NCBI GenBank assembly: GCA_029863175.1
Contig: JAOTVX010000017.1
Location: 1-64,000, forward strand
DNA from: Betaproteobacteria bacterium
GTDB lineage: Bacteria > Pseudomonadota > Gammaproteobacteria > Burkholderiales > SG8-41
Reading direction: 5' to 3'
Length of the DNA stretch: 64,000 nucleotides
In this document: positions 44,621 to 54,588 of the stretch, piece by piece
How positions within the stretch are numbered: the first letter of the stretch is position 1
How the letters are laid out: each line of letters starts with the position of its first letter
Notes under the pieces: generated by a model
Databases searched by the model: none
Told to the model about the DNA's origin: nothing
Seen by the model: the letters and a program-made list of their open reading frames with translations, nothing else
Program-made: the position numbers and the translations under genes

Positions 44621-44662
44621 TTGATGCTAGAATTGCACGCTTTCCGGTGCCGCCCACGCCAG

Positions 44663-45562
44663 ATGTCATCCAGTCTCGTCCGTCAGCCGTTCGCTTCCCG
44701 CGCAGGCCAGTTCTACCGGCTGACCAAGCCAAGAGTCGTCACACTGATCGTTTTTACTGCGGTGATTGGCATGTTCCTCGCGACGCCGGGGATGGTCCCG
44801 CTGCAGGTGCTGGTCGCCGGCACGATCGGAATCGCGCTCACGGCGGGTGCTGCAGCTGCCTTCAACTGCCTCGTCGAGCAGAGGATCGATGCCGTGATGG
44901 CGCGGACCCGCGCGCGTCCGCTCCCCCGTGGGCAGGTGACGCCGTTCCAGACCCTGTTGTTCGCCGGCACGGTCGGCGGTCTGGGGCTCTTCACGCTCCA
45001 CCACTGGGTCAACGACCTCACGATGTGGCTCACGCTCGCCACCTTTGTCGGTTACGCCATCATTTATACGGTGATCCTCAAGCCGATCACCCCCCAGAAC
45101 ATCGTGATCGGCGGCGCCTCGGGCGCCATGCCGCCGGTCCTGGGCTGGGCCGCCGTGACAGGCGAGATCGCGCCCGAAGCGCTGCTCCTGTTCCTCATCA
45201 TCTTTGCCTGGACACCGCCGCATTTCTGGGCGCTGGCGCTCTATCGCAAGCACGAATACGCCAAGGCCGGCGTGCCGATGTTGCCCGTGACGCATGGCGA
45301 CCGCTTCACGCGGCTGCACGTGCTGCTCTATACCGTGATCCTCACGGCGGTCACCTTGCTGCCGTTCGTGACCCGTATGAGCGGAGCCGTCTACCTGGTG
45401 GTGGCGCTCGCGCTCGATGGGGTATTCCTCTGGTACGCGGTGAGAATGTACTTCGCCTACAGCGACCACGTCGCGCGGCGCGCTTTCCGCTACTCCATTT
45501 TGTACCTTGCCGCGCTGTTTGCGGCGTTGCTGGTCGATCACTACCTCTACATCCTGCTCTGA
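44663..45562 (+). CDS. ctaB: Protoheme IX farnesyltransferase (heme O synthase)
   Basis: 299 residues with about nine transmembrane helices, a UbiA-family prenyltransferase. Asp-rich motifs are [23 protein letters not shown] (N-x-x-x-D type) and the loop [19 protein letters not shown]. It makes heme O from heme B. The start MSSSLVRQ is preferred to an earlier in-frame ATG. Confidence 0.95.
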   Translation: MSSSLVRQPFASRAGQFYRLTKPRVVTLIVFTAVIGMFLATPGMVPLQVLVAGTIGIALTAGAAAAFNCLVEQRIDAVMARTRARPLPRGQVTPFQTLLFAGTVGGLGLFTLHHWVNDLTMWLTLATFVGYAIIYTVILKPITPQNIVIGGASGAMPPVLGWAAVTGEIAPEALLLFLIIFAWTPPHFWALALYRKHEYAKAGVPMLPVTHGDRFTRLHVLLYTVILTAVTLLPFVTRMSGAVYLVVALALDGVFLWYAVRMYFAYSDHVARRAFRYSILYLAALFAALLVDHYLYILL

Positions 45563-45583
45563 CGGTTGCTCGCGGGTCTTTCC

Positions 45584-46177
45584 GTGAAACGCATCCTTGC
45601 CAGCGTCGTTTCCCTGCTGCTCGCCGCACCGCTCGCGGGTTGTGAGCGCGCGCCGCCGCAGCCGGCGCTACAGCTGACCGATATCACCGGCGCGGAGTTC
45701 GGCCGCGGGTTCAGGCTGACCGACCACAACGGGCGTGCGCGCACGCTCGCGGATTTTCGCGGGAAGGTGGTCATGGTGTTTTTCGGGTTCACGCACTGTC
45801 CCGACGTCTGTCCGACAACGCTCGCCGAGATGGCCCAGGTCATGCGCGAGCTCGGGCCGGATGCGGAAAATGTGCAGGTATTGTTCATCACCGTGGATCC
45901 CGAGCGCGATACGCCGGACGTGCTGCGGCAATACGTGCCCTCCTTTCACGCGAGTTTTCTCGGCCTGCACGGTGATGCCGACGCGATCGCGCGCACGGCC
46001 AAGGGGTTCAAGGTGTTCTACCAGAAGCAGGCGCTACCGGGCGGGGGCTACAGCGTGGACCACAGCGCTGGCACGTATATCTACGATCGCGAGGGGCAAC
46101 TGCGGCTCTACGCTCAGCACGGACGCGGCGCGGCGACGCTGCTACACGATATCCGCATGCTGCTCAGCGAGCCTTGA
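45584..46177 (+). CDS. Sco1/SenC copper chaperone (lipoprotein)
   Basis: 197 residues from a GTG start: lipoprotein signal SLLLAAPLAGC, then the SCO thioredoxin fold with FFGFTHCPDVCPTTL (CxxxC copper ligands) and the conserved His in YSVDHSAGTYIYD. It delivers copper to the CuA site of CoxB. Confidence 0.93.
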   Translation: MKRILASVVSLLLAAPLAGCERAPPQPALQLTDITGAEFGRGFRLTDHNGRARTLADFRGKVVMVFFGFTHCPDVCPTTLAEMAQVMRELGPDAENVQVLFITVDPERDTPDVLRQYVPSFHASFLGLHGDADAIARTAKGFKVFYQKQALPGGGYSVDHSAGTYIYDREGQLRLYAQHGRGAATLLHDIRMLLSEP

Positions 46178-46227
46178 AGCAAGGGGTCTTTGCGGCTGCA
46201 TTGTTGGTGGTTATTCGGTCGCAGGAC

Positions 46228-46257
46228 AACAAAAAGCCCCGGGGGTGCCGGGGCTTT
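46228..46257 (-). terminator. Terminator of rpoH
   Basis: A perfect 10-bp stem AAAGCCCCGG/CCGGGGCTTT (46233-46242 with 46248-46257). On the minus strand it is followed by TTTTTGTTGT. It lies 26 nt after the rpoH stop and may also stop transcription from sco1. Confidence 0.85.
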
Positions 46258-46282
46258 GATCTCCAAAGGGGACTTTCGCTCG

Positions 46283-47140
46283 TCAGGCGCGGGTCGCGGC
46301 GAGCACGCCCTTCATTTTGCCGAAGGCCTTGGCCTCGATCTGCCGGATGCGCTCGGCCGAGACGCCGAACTCCGCGGCCAGATCGTGCAACGTCGCGGAA
46401 TCCTTCTCGTGCAGCCAGCGTGCTTCGATGATGCGCCGGCTGCGGGGATCCAGCCCGGCGAGCGCTTTCTGGAGCCCTGCGCGGCGCAAGCGCTCGCTTT
46501 CCTCGTGCTCCAGAGTGCCGCCCGGCTCTGCGTCGTCGGCCGCGAGGTAGCTGATTGGCGCATAAGTCTCGCCCTCATCGTCGCACATGGGCTCGAGCGC
46601 GACGTCCTGCCCTGCGAAACGCTTTTCCATCTCGACGACTTCGCCCGGCTTGACGCCGAGCTGCTGGGCGATGGCCGTGACCTCTTCCGGGCCAAGGGTC
46701 GAAAGGCTTTGCTTCAGGCTGCGCAGGTTGAAGAAAAGCTTCCGCTGCGCCTTCGTGGTCGCGATCTTGACGATGCGCCAGTTGCGCAAGATGAACTCAT
46801 GGATCTCGGCGCGGATCCAGTGCACCGCGAATGACACGAGCCGCACACCGCGTTCGGGATCGAAACGCTTGACCGCCTTCATCAAGCCGATGTTGCCTTC
46901 CTGGATCAGGTCCGCCTGTGGCAGGCCATATCCCATGTAGCCCCGGGCGATCGCGACGACCACCCGCAGGTGTGATAGCACCAGCTCCCGCGCGGCCTCC
47001 ACATCGTCCGTGTCGCGCAAGCGGCGCCCCAAGGCGATTTCCTGCTGCCGGCTCAGGATCGGAAACCGGTTTACGGTCTGGATGTAGCTCTCCAGACTGC
47101 TCGCCACCGGCACGGGTACGGGTAAGGCAAAACTCGTCAT
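46283..47140 (-). CDS. rpoH: Heat-shock sigma factor sigma32
   Basis: 285 residues. Region 2 has LVLSHLRVVVAIARGYMGYGLPQADLIQEGNIGLMKAVKRFDPERGVRLVSFAVHWIRAEI; the RpoH box is QRKLFFNLR; region 4 has ATLHDLAAEFGVSAERIRQIEAKA. GGAGG precedes the ATG. A CIRCE-like operator lies 23-49 nt upstream, and the gene follows ftsX as in most proteobacteria. Confidence 0.98.
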   Translation of the reverse strand: MTSFALPVPVPVASSLESYIQTVNRFPILSRQQEIALGRRLRDTDDVEAARELVLSHLRVVVAIARGYMGYGLPQADLIQEGNIGLMKAVKRFDPERGVRLVSFAVHWIRAEIHEFILRNWRIVKIATTKAQRKLFFNLRSLKQSLSTLGPEEVTAIAQQLGVKPGEVVEMEKRFAGQDVALEPMCDDEGETYAPISYLAADDAEPGGTLEHEESERLRRAGLQKALAGLDPRSRRIIEARWLHEKDSATLHDLAAEFGVSAERIRQIEAKAFGKMKGVLAATRA

Positions 47141-47162
47141 GAAATCCTCCTTGCGGCGCAGT

Positions 47163-47189
47163 TTAGCACTCTAGTTCTCAGAGTGCCAG
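47163..47189 (-). promoter_or_regulatory. CIRCE-like HrcA operator upstream of rpoH
   Basis: TTAGCACTC, nine bases, GAGTGCCAG. The CIRCE consensus is TTAGCACTC-N9-GAGTGCTAA, so 16 of 18 arm positions match and the spacer is exactly nine. It sits between ftsX and rpoH, 23 nt from the rpoH start, in position to block rpoH transcription when HrcA is active. hrcA itself is not in the window. Confidence 0.8.
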
Positions 47190-47285
47190 AAACCGGGAAA
47201 GTTCCTTGGATTCATGGCCTTACTATCAGAAGGGTTGGCCTAAAACCAGCGCCAAATCAGCGCCTTGTGAAACCGCCTGGCGCGC

Positions 47286-48194
47286 TCAGCGCAAATCGAG
47301 CCGGGCCAGGTGCTGGTTGACGGAGAGCCAGGCGCCGAACCAACCAAGCACGGCCGAGAACAGGAGCAGGCTCAGGCCGTCCTCAGGGGTCAGTTGCTGG
47401 AGCTCGAGCGGGGTGCCGTACAGCTGCGACAGGTTCGCAAGTCCGCCATTCAGCCAGTACAGGCTGATGGCGACGATAGCCCATGCGGCCAGCCCGCCCG
47501 CCAATCCCTGGACCGCGCCGAAATAGAGCAGGGGCCGCCGGATGAACGGATCGGTCGCACCGATCAGTTTGGCCACCTCGATCTCTTCGCGCCGGGTGAG
47601 AATCTGCAGCCGGATGGTGTTGAACGTCACCGCCACCAGCGCAAACGCAAACAACGTCGCGAGCAGCCACACCGCAAGCCGTGCCAGCCTCAGTGCGGCC
47701 TCAAGCCGGCGCGCCCACATCGCGTCGAGCTGAACGTGGGCCACCTTGGGCCAGCCGCGCAGCTCGTCGCGCAGTTGCTCCAGCGCCTGCGGCGCGGCAT
47801 CGCGCGGCTGCACGACGAACGCGTCCGGCAAGGGATTCTCCGCAAGGCTGTCCACCACGTCGGCCAGGCCGGTTCGGGTCTTCAGCTGTCCGAGGGCCTC
47901 GTCGCGCGAGACGTAGCGCACGCTGCCCACGCCGGGGTGTTCCCGCAGTCGTGTCCCGGTCCGGACGATTTCCGTGCGGCCGGCGTCGAGCGCAAGGAAC
48001 ACGGACAGCCGGGGATCGGCGGCGAGCGCCTGCGCATGGCCCTGGACGTTGGCCAGGGCGACGTAGAGTCCGGTCGGTAACGCCAGCGCAATGCCGAGCA
48101 CGCCGACGTTGAGCAACGTTGCCACCGGCGTCCGCACAAGGCGCGCCAGCGTCGTCACAAACGCATCGACGTGACTCCAGAGCCAGGCGTTCAC
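47286..48194 (-). CDS. ftsX: Cell division ABC permease FtsX
   Basis: 302 residues with four transmembrane helices and a large periplasmic loop after the first (about 45-165). LTRREEIEVAKLIGATDPFIRRPLLYFGAVQGLAGG is diagnostic. With FtsE it controls septal amidase activators, of which an EnvC-like protein is encoded at 6123-7304. It overlaps ftsE by 4 nt. Confidence 0.95.
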   Translation of the reverse strand: MNAWLWSHVDAFVTTLARLVRTPVATLLNVGVLGIALALPTGLYVALANVQGHAQALAADPRLSVFLALDAGRTEIVRTGTRLREHPGVGSVRYVSRDEALGQLKTRTGLADVVDSLAENPLPDAFVVQPRDAAPQALEQLRDELRGWPKVAHVQLDAMWARRLEAALRLARLAVWLLATLFAFALVAVTFNTIRLQILTRREEIEVAKLIGATDPFIRRPLLYFGAVQGLAGGLAAWAIVAISLYWLNGGLANLSQLYGTPLELQQLTPEDGLSLLLFSAVLGWFGAWLSVNQHLARLDLR

Positions 48195-48844
48195 GAAACG
48201 ACAACCCCGGCTTTGAGGGCCACAACGCGCGGCTTCAGGCGCGCGGCGAGCGCCTCATCATGCGTGGCAATGACCACCGTCACACCGACCTGATTGAAGG
48301 AGCGGAAGAGCTCGCCGATATCGGCGGCATAGCCTGCGTCGAGATTGCCAGTCGGTTCATCGGCGAGCAGTATCGCTGGACGGTGCACGATCGCGCGCGC
48401 GATGGCGAGGCGCTGCTGCTCGCCCCCGGAGAGCGTGATCGGATAGGCCTTCTCCTTTGCCAGCAGCCCGACCTTGTCGAGGGCGGCGCGTACGCGCCGC
48501 GCCGCCTCGCGCCGCTCGAACCCATTGACGTGCAACGGCAGCATGACGTTCTCGAACGTGTTGCGATCGAAGAGCAGCTTGTGGTCCTGAAACATGAGCC
48601 CGAAGTTGCGGCGCAGGTAGGGTATGGCGCCGGGCCGCAGCGCACCCACATTCTGGCCGTTGACGATAATGCTGCCGCCCGAGGGGCGCTCGATTGCCGC
48701 GGCCAACTTGAGGAGGGTGCTCTTGCCGGCACCCGAATGGCCGGTGATGAAGACCATCTCGCCGGCCTCGATCGTGAAGGAAATATTGCGCAGCGCCTCC
48801 AGTCCTCCCGGGTAGCGCTTCCATATATTGCTGAAGGAAATCAT
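48191..48844 (-). CDS. ftsE: Cell division ATP-binding protein FtsE
   Basis: A 217-residue ABC ATPase: Walker [13 protein letters not shown], signature [15 protein letters not shown], Walker [14 protein letters not shown], His switch ATHDE. The N-terminus [14 protein letters not shown] is typical of FtsE. It is coupled to ftsX. Confidence 0.97.
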   Translation of the reverse strand: MISFSNIWKRYPGGLEALRNISFTIEAGEMVFITGHSGAGKSTLLKLAAAIERPSGGSIIVNGQNVGALRPGAIPYLRRNFGLMFQDHKLLFDRNTFENVMLPLHVNGFERREAARRVRAALDKVGLLAKEKAYPITLSGGEQQRLAIARAIVHRPAILLADEPTGNLDAGYAADIGELFRSFNQVGVTVVIATHDEALAARLKPRVVALKAGVVVS

Positions 48845-48924
48845 TTTGTTATGGATGATGGTTGCGACGCGAGCGCCTCCCGGAATAACGCCGGTGTTAG
48901 CGCTTACTTATCTTGCCTCAGGGG

Positions 48925-49872
48925 TCAATCGAGCAGCGCCGCGACGAATTCCTCCGCGTCGAAGGGCCGCAGATCGTCGAGACCTTCGCCGACGCCAATG
49001 AACCTGAGCGGAACGGGACACTCGCGCGCGATGGCGGCGATGATGCCGCCCTTCGCGGTTCCGTCGAGCTTGGTCAGCACGAGCCCCGTCACGCCGAGCG
49101 CGGCGTCGAAAGCGCGCACCTGCGCGAGCGTGTTCTGTCCGGTGTTGGCGTCGAGCACCAAGAGCACCTCGTGGGGCGCACCCGGCAGCGCCTTGTCGAT
49201 GACACGCTTCACCTTCTTGATTTCCTCCATCAGGTGCAGCTGGGTCGGCAGCCGCCCGGCGGTGTCGGCAAGCACCACATCAGTCCCACGTGCCACCGCA
49301 GCATTGACCGCGTCATAAATGACCGCGGCGGCGTCACCCGACTGCTGGGTGATGACGGTGACATTGTTGCGCTCACCCCAGGCGATCAGTTGCTCTCGCG
49401 CGGCGGCGCGGAACGTGTCGCCTGCAGCCAGCAACACCGATTTGCCGCGCGCCTGTAAATAATGCGCGAGCTTTCCGATCGAGGTGGTCTTGCCGCTGCC
49501 GTTTACGCCTGCGAGCATGATCACGAACGGCCTGTGGCCATCGACATCGAGCGGCACGGCGATGGGGGCGAGCAGCTCGAGCAGCGCCGCGTGCAGCGCC
49601 TGGCGGAGCGCACCGGCATCGGCGATGCGCTCGCGCCGCGCGCGGGCGCGAAGCGCATCGAGCAGGTTCTCGGTCGCCGCCACCCCGACGTCCGCGCTGA
49701 TCAGCGCGGTTTCAAGATCCTCGTAGAACGATTCATCGAGCGCACGCCCCGGGCCGAACAGCGCCGAGAGCCGGCCGCCGAGCGTGTCCCGGGTCTTGCT
49801 CAGGCCCTGCCGGAGACGCTCGAGCCAGCCGCTGCGGCTGCCCTTCTCGCTGGAAGACTTGAAACTAAACAC
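48925..49872 (-). CDS. ftsY: Signal recognition particle receptor FtsY
   Basis: 315 residues: a short basic N-terminus (MFSFKSSSEKGSRSGW) in place of the long acidic A domain of enteric FtsY, then the NG GTPase domain. G1 is GVNGSGKTT, DTFRAAAREQL, G3 DTAGR, G4 TKLDGTAKGG. It targets ribosomes translating membrane proteins. First gene of the ftsYEX-rpoH group. Confidence 0.96.
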   Translation of the reverse strand: MFSFKSSSEKGSRSGWLERLRQGLSKTRDTLGGRLSALFGPGRALDESFYEDLETALISADVGVAATENLLDALRARARRERIADAGALRQALHAALLELLAPIAVPLDVDGHRPFVIMLAGVNGSGKTTSIGKLAHYLQARGKSVLLAAGDTFRAAAREQLIAWGERNNVTVITQQSGDAAAVIYDAVNAAVARGTDVVLADTAGRLPTQLHLMEEIKKVKRVIDKALPGAPHEVLLVLDANTGQNTLAQVRAFDAALGVTGLVLTKLDGTAKGGIIAAIARECPVPLRFIGVGEGLDDLRPFDAEEFVAALLD

Positions 49873-49876
49873 GCCC

Positions 49877-49916
49877 TAGCAGCCTGTCGGACTTAAGGTT
49901 CCAACGGGCTGCTAAA
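49877..49916 (+). repeat. Palindromic element upstream of ftsY
   Basis: TAGCAGCC (49877-49884) pairs with GGCTGCTA (49907-49914), with partial pairing continuing inward (GT/AC, GG/CC). It starts 5 bp before the ftsY ATG on the minus strand, so it lies in the ftsY leader. It is related in layout to, but not identical with, the TAGGA family. Confidence 0.5.
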
Positions 49917-50049
49917 TGCAAGACCGCCCGCAGATTTGCAACAGAATCGCGTCATTAGACGTGTTTTCGCTATTGAGAAACGCAGGATCAGAGCGCAATT
50001 GAGGTATTTCGAATCCGAACCTGCCGTTTGCCTGCGGGCGGTTTCGCGC
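49917..50049. other. Gene-free spacer between hairpins
   Basis: About 130 bases without a supported gene. An open frame of 61 codons on the minus strand crosses it (49893-50078), but it has no family, no ribosome binding site and overlaps hairpins at both ends. GACCGCCCGCAGATTTGC and TTTGCCTGCGGGCGGTTT form a long-range inverted repeat (about 49922-49939 with 50026-50043, the GACCGCCCGCAG/CTGCGGGCGGTT arms), suggesting a larger folded element. Confidence 0.4.
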
Positions 50050-50086
50050 AGGGAGTGTGTCGGGACATAGTCCGACATACTCCTAG
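50050..50086 (+). repeat. TAGGA-type hairpin repeat
   Basis: GGGAGTGTGTCGGGA (50051-50065) pairs imperfectly with TCCGACATACTCCT (50071-50084); the 3' end CTCCTAG runs directly into the next hairpin, sharing TAG at 50084-50086. Confidence 0.55.
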
Positions 50087-50120
50087 GAGTTCGCCGGACT
50101 AGGGTCCGCCGAACTCCTTT
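50084..50120 (+). repeat. TAGGA-type hairpin repeat
   Basis: TAGGAGTTCGCCGGAC (50084-50099) pairs with GTCCGCCGAACTCCTT (50104-50119), one mismatch, loop TAGG. Same form as the copy overlapping the argB stop. Confidence 0.65.
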
Positions 50121-50245
50121 GCCGGGACCAAGTCGAAAAACCGCACGACGATGCCTCCGGGTTGATCAGTCCGCGCGGGGGCAAGAATGATGGGCAAAGA
50201 GCCGTTTTATGCATATTCGACGCAAATCCTGATACGCTTTCATCT

Positions 50246-50282
50246 CAGGAATTTGTCGGGCGCAAGCCCGGCAAATTCCTTA
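50246..50282 (+). repeat. TAGGA-type hairpin repeat
   Basis: CAGGAATTTGTCGGGC (50246-50261) pairs with GCCCGGCAAATTCCTT (50266-50281) with a GCAA loop. TACAAT at 50281-50286 immediately follows and could be the -10 of the M16 protease genes, so the hairpin abuts a promoter. Confidence 0.65.
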
Positions 50283-50314
50283 CAATTCTAGCCCAAACCC
50301 GCCCTCGTCACCTG

Positions 50315-51715
50315 ATGCCCGTGAACGTCCGCATGTCGAACGTCGTTATACGCGCTGCCTGCCTTCTGGTCGCGGCAGCGCTCGCTGCGCTGTCTCCCGC
50401 GACTCAAGCCAGCACCGAGGAGAACCGCCTCGCCAACGGCATGCGAGTGGTCGTCAAGACTGACCGGCGCGCGCCCGTCGTCGTGGTGATGCTGTGGTAC
50501 AAAGTCGGCAGCGTCGATGAGGTAAACGGCGTGACCGGCGTGGCGCACGTGCTCGAACACATGATGTTCAAGGGCACGGAGAGCATCAAGGCCGGCGAAT
50601 TCTCGCGCATCATCTCCGCGGCCGGCGGGCGCGAGAACGCGTTTACCAGTCACGATGCAACGGGCTACTTCGAAACCCTGCAATCATCCCAGCTCGAGCT
50701 TGCCCTCAAGCTCGAGGCCGATCGCATGAACAACCTGGTGCTCTCCCCCGAAGAGTTTACCAAGGAGATCAAGGTTGTCATGGAAGAGCGGCGCTGGCGC
50801 ACGGAAGACCGGCCGCGCTCGCTCGTATTCGAGGCGCTGAAGGCCACAGCACTGACTGCGCATCCCTATCGCCGTCCCGTGATCGGCTGGATGAGCGACC
50901 TCGAGAACATGACGGTGAACGACGCCGCCGATTTCTACCGGCGCTGGTATGCGCCGAACAATGCGTTGCTGGTGGTGGTGGGCGATGTCGAGCCCCGAGA
51001 GGTGTTTGCCCTGGTGGAAAAGTATTTCGGACCCATTCCCGCCCGGACGCTGCCGGTGCGTAAGCCACAGAACGAGCCCGTTCAGCGAGGGGCGCGCCGG
51101 GCCACCGTCAAGGCGCCCGCGGAGCTGCCGTACGTGGTAATGGCTTTCCGCGCCCCGCCATTGCGCGACGCCGAGCGCGATTGGGAGCCCTATGCGCTTG
51201 ACATGCTGGCGGCGGTACTGGATGGCAACGAGGCGGCGCGGCTCAACCGCACGCTGGTGCGGGGCGAACGTGTGGCGAACTCGGTGGGCGCGAGCTACGA
51301 TGGCATCGCCCGCGGCCCGGGGTTGTTCTACCTCATTGCGATCCCGACGCGGGGTCGCAGTGCGGCCGAGGTCGAGAGCGCCTTGCGCCGGGAGATGGCA
51401 AAGATCATCGAAGAAGGCGTGACCGAAGAGGAGTTGAACCGCGTCAAGGCGCAGGCGATTGCTGCGCAGGTCTACCAGCGCGACTCGATGTCCTTCCAGG
51501 CGCAGCAAATCGGTTCGCTCGAGATGGCGGGCATTCCTCATAATACGATCGACGTTCAGCTGAAGAAGTTGCGCGAAGTTACGCCGGAGCAGGTGCGGGA
51601 AGTGGCGCGCAAATACTTCCGCGACGAAGCGCTCACCATCGTCCAGCTCGCCCCCCAGCCGCTGTCGACACGGCGCCCGGTGGCGCCGCCGGCGGGAGTG
51701 CGTCATGGGCGTTGA
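50315..51715 (+). CDS. Zinc protease, M16 family (catalytic subunit)
   Basis: 466 residues with a signal peptide (after either ATG 50315 or 50333: VVIRAACLLVAAALAALSPATQA). The inverted zinc motif is HVLEH, with the downstream Glu in EEFTKEIKVVMEE. It is the active partner of an exported M16 pair; substrate unknown. No clear ribosome binding site is present for either start. It overlaps the next gene by 11 nt. Confidence 0.9.
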   Translation: MPVNVRMSNVVIRAACLLVAAALAALSPATQASTEENRLANGMRVVVKTDRRAPVVVVMLWYKVGSVDEVNGVTGVAHVLEHMMFKGTESIKAGEFSRIISAAGGRENAFTSHDATGYFETLQSSQLELALKLEADRMNNLVLSPEEFTKEIKVVMEERRWRTEDRPRSLVFEALKATALTAHPYRRPVIGWMSDLENMTVNDAADFYRRWYAPNNALLVVVGDVEPREVFALVEKYFGPIPARTLPVRKPQNEPVQRGARRATVKAPAELPYVVMAFRAPPLRDAERDWEPYALDMLAAVLDGNEAARLNRTLVRGERVANSVGASYDGIARGPGLFYLIAIPTRGRSAAEVESALRREMAKIIEEGVTEEELNRVKAQAIAAQVYQRDSMSFQAQQIGSLEMAGIPHNTIDVQLKKLREVTPEQVREVARKYFRDEALTIVQLAPQPLSTRRPVAPPAGVRHGR

Positions 51716-53033
51716 ACGCTGGCTGATCGGCCTGTTGGTACTGGCGCTTGCCGGGCCAGCGGCCGCCATCCTGCCGATCCAGCACTGGCAGACAGCGGGC
51801 GGCGCGCGCGTGTACTTTGTCGAGAATCATGATCTGCCGATGCTCGATTTGAGCGTGGAGTTCCCGGCGGGGGCGGCGTACGACAGCGCGGAGAAATCAG
51901 GGGCGGCCTCACTGACCAACGGGTTGCTGCGGCTGGGTGCGGACGGCATGAATGAAGACGAGATCGCGCGCGGGTTGGCCGACATCGGGGCACAGCTGGG
52001 CGCCAGTTCGGAGACCGACCGCGCGGGGCTGTCGCTGCGTACGCTTTCCAGCGCCAGGGAGCGGCGCCAGGCGCTCGACACGTTCGCGCGCATTTTGCGC
52101 AATCCGTCGTTTCCGCAAGACGTGATCGAGCGCGAGAAGGTGCGGCTGATCGGCGCGCTCAAGGAGGCGGACACCAAGCCGAGTACGATTGTGGCGGTCA
52201 ATTTTTACCGGCTGGTCTATCGCAACCATCCGTATGCCCTGCGCTCGAGAGGCGAAGTGGCAACCGTCGAGAAGCTGACGCGGGACGATCTCGTGAGCTT
52301 CTACCAGCGCCACTATGACCGGCGATATGCCGTCGTTGCGCTGATGGGAGACATCACGCGCGGTGAGGCCGAGGCAATCGCCGAAGAAGTCACGCGCGAC
52401 CTGCCGCAGGGCAATGGATTGGAGCCACCGCTGCCGCCTGTCTCGAGGCTCGATACCGGCGTGAGACGGTTCATCGCGCACCCGGCGTCGCAGGCGCATA
52501 TCCTGATCGGCGCGCCGGCAATCAGGCGCGGCGATCCCGACTACTTTCCCTTGTTCGTGGGCAACCACGTGCTCGGCGGCGGCGGCTTCGTCTCGCGCAT
52601 CATCGAGGAGGTGCGCCAGAAGCGCGGCCTTGCTTACTCGGCGTACAGCTACTTCTCGCCGCTCAAGCGCGCGGGCCCGTTCGTGATCGGCATGCAGACG
52701 CAGCGGGAGCAAGCGGGCGAAGCGCTGCGCGTCGTGGATTCCACGCTACGCGAGTTCGTGACGAACGGTCCGACCGAGGACGAGTTGAGTGCGACCAAGC
52801 GCAACATCATCGGCAGCTTTCCGCTGCGCATCGACAGCAACCGCAAGATCCACGGGTATCTGGCGCTGATCGGATTCTACCGGCTGCCGCTCAGTTATCT
52901 CGAGGACTTTGCCGACAACGTCGGGCGCGTGACGATCGCCGACATCAAGGACGCCTTCGCGCGGCGCGTCGATCCCGAGCGGATGGTGACCGTCGTCGTC
53001 GGTCCTGAGCCGGCGGCAGTTGCCGCGCGCTGA
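51705..53033 (+). CDS. M16-family protein lacking the zinc motif (partner subunit)
   Basis: 442 residues with a signal peptide (WLIGLLVLALAGPAAA). The fold matches M16 (FPAGAAYDSAEKSGAASLTNGLLRLG) but HxxEH is replaced by LTNGLLR, so it cannot bind zinc. The substrate-binding R/Y motif (RQKRGLAYSAYSYF) is kept. Such inactive partners form heterodimers with the active subunit encoded upstream. Confidence 0.9.
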   Translation: MGVERWLIGLLVLALAGPAAAILPIQHWQTAGGARVYFVENHDLPMLDLSVEFPAGAAYDSAEKSGAASLTNGLLRLGADGMNEDEIARGLADIGAQLGASSETDRAGLSLRTLSSARERRQALDTFARILRNPSFPQDVIEREKVRLIGALKEADTKPSTIVAVNFYRLVYRNHPYALRSRGEVATVEKLTRDDLVSFYQRHYDRRYAVVALMGDITRGEAEAIAEEVTRDLPQGNGLEPPLPPVSRLDTGVRRFIAHPASQAHILIGAPAIRRGDPDYFPLFVGNHVLGGGGFVSRIIEEVRQKRGLAYSAYSYFSPLKRAGPFVIGMQTQREQAGEALRVVDSTLREFVTNGPTEDELSATKRNIIGSFPLRIDSNRKIHGYLALIGFYRLPLSYLEDFADNVGRVTIADIKDAFARRVDPERMVTVVVGPEPAAVAAR

Positions 53034-53054
53034 GCCGGCCGCGGCGTCCTGCCG

Positions 53055-54088
<1,034 letters not shown>

Positions 54089-54131
54089 CGAAAGCGCGTG
54101 CGCTAAAAACCGAGAACCAAAGAGCAGAATA

Positions 54132-54495
<364 letters not shown>

Positions 54496-54563
54496 CCCGT
54501 GACGTTAGGGCGGTCGCGCGACTAGGGATTCCCGCGTTTCTCGTCACGAGTCACGCGTTCTTA

Positions 54564-54588
54564 CAGATGTCAGCTTCGCTGACATCTG
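54564..54588 (-). other. Perfect hairpin spanning the mutM stop codon
   Basis: CAGATGTCAGC (54564-54574) and GCTGACATCTG (54578-54588) form a perfect 11-bp stem with a 3-nt loop. The mutM stop codon (54570-54572) lies within it. There is no T-run in either direction, so it is at best a weak terminator between two convergent genes. Confidence 0.55.

Noticed and set aside
49893..50078. 61-codon minus-strand frame as a possible gene or transposase fragment
   Set aside because: It has no family resemblance or ribosome binding site and overlaps hairpins at both ends; no inverted-repeat-bounded transposase is visible.
51705..53033. Second M16 gene as a decayed pseudogene because HxxEH is missing
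   Set aside because: The frame is full-length with a signal peptide and intact R/Y motif; inactive partner subunits are normal in this family.
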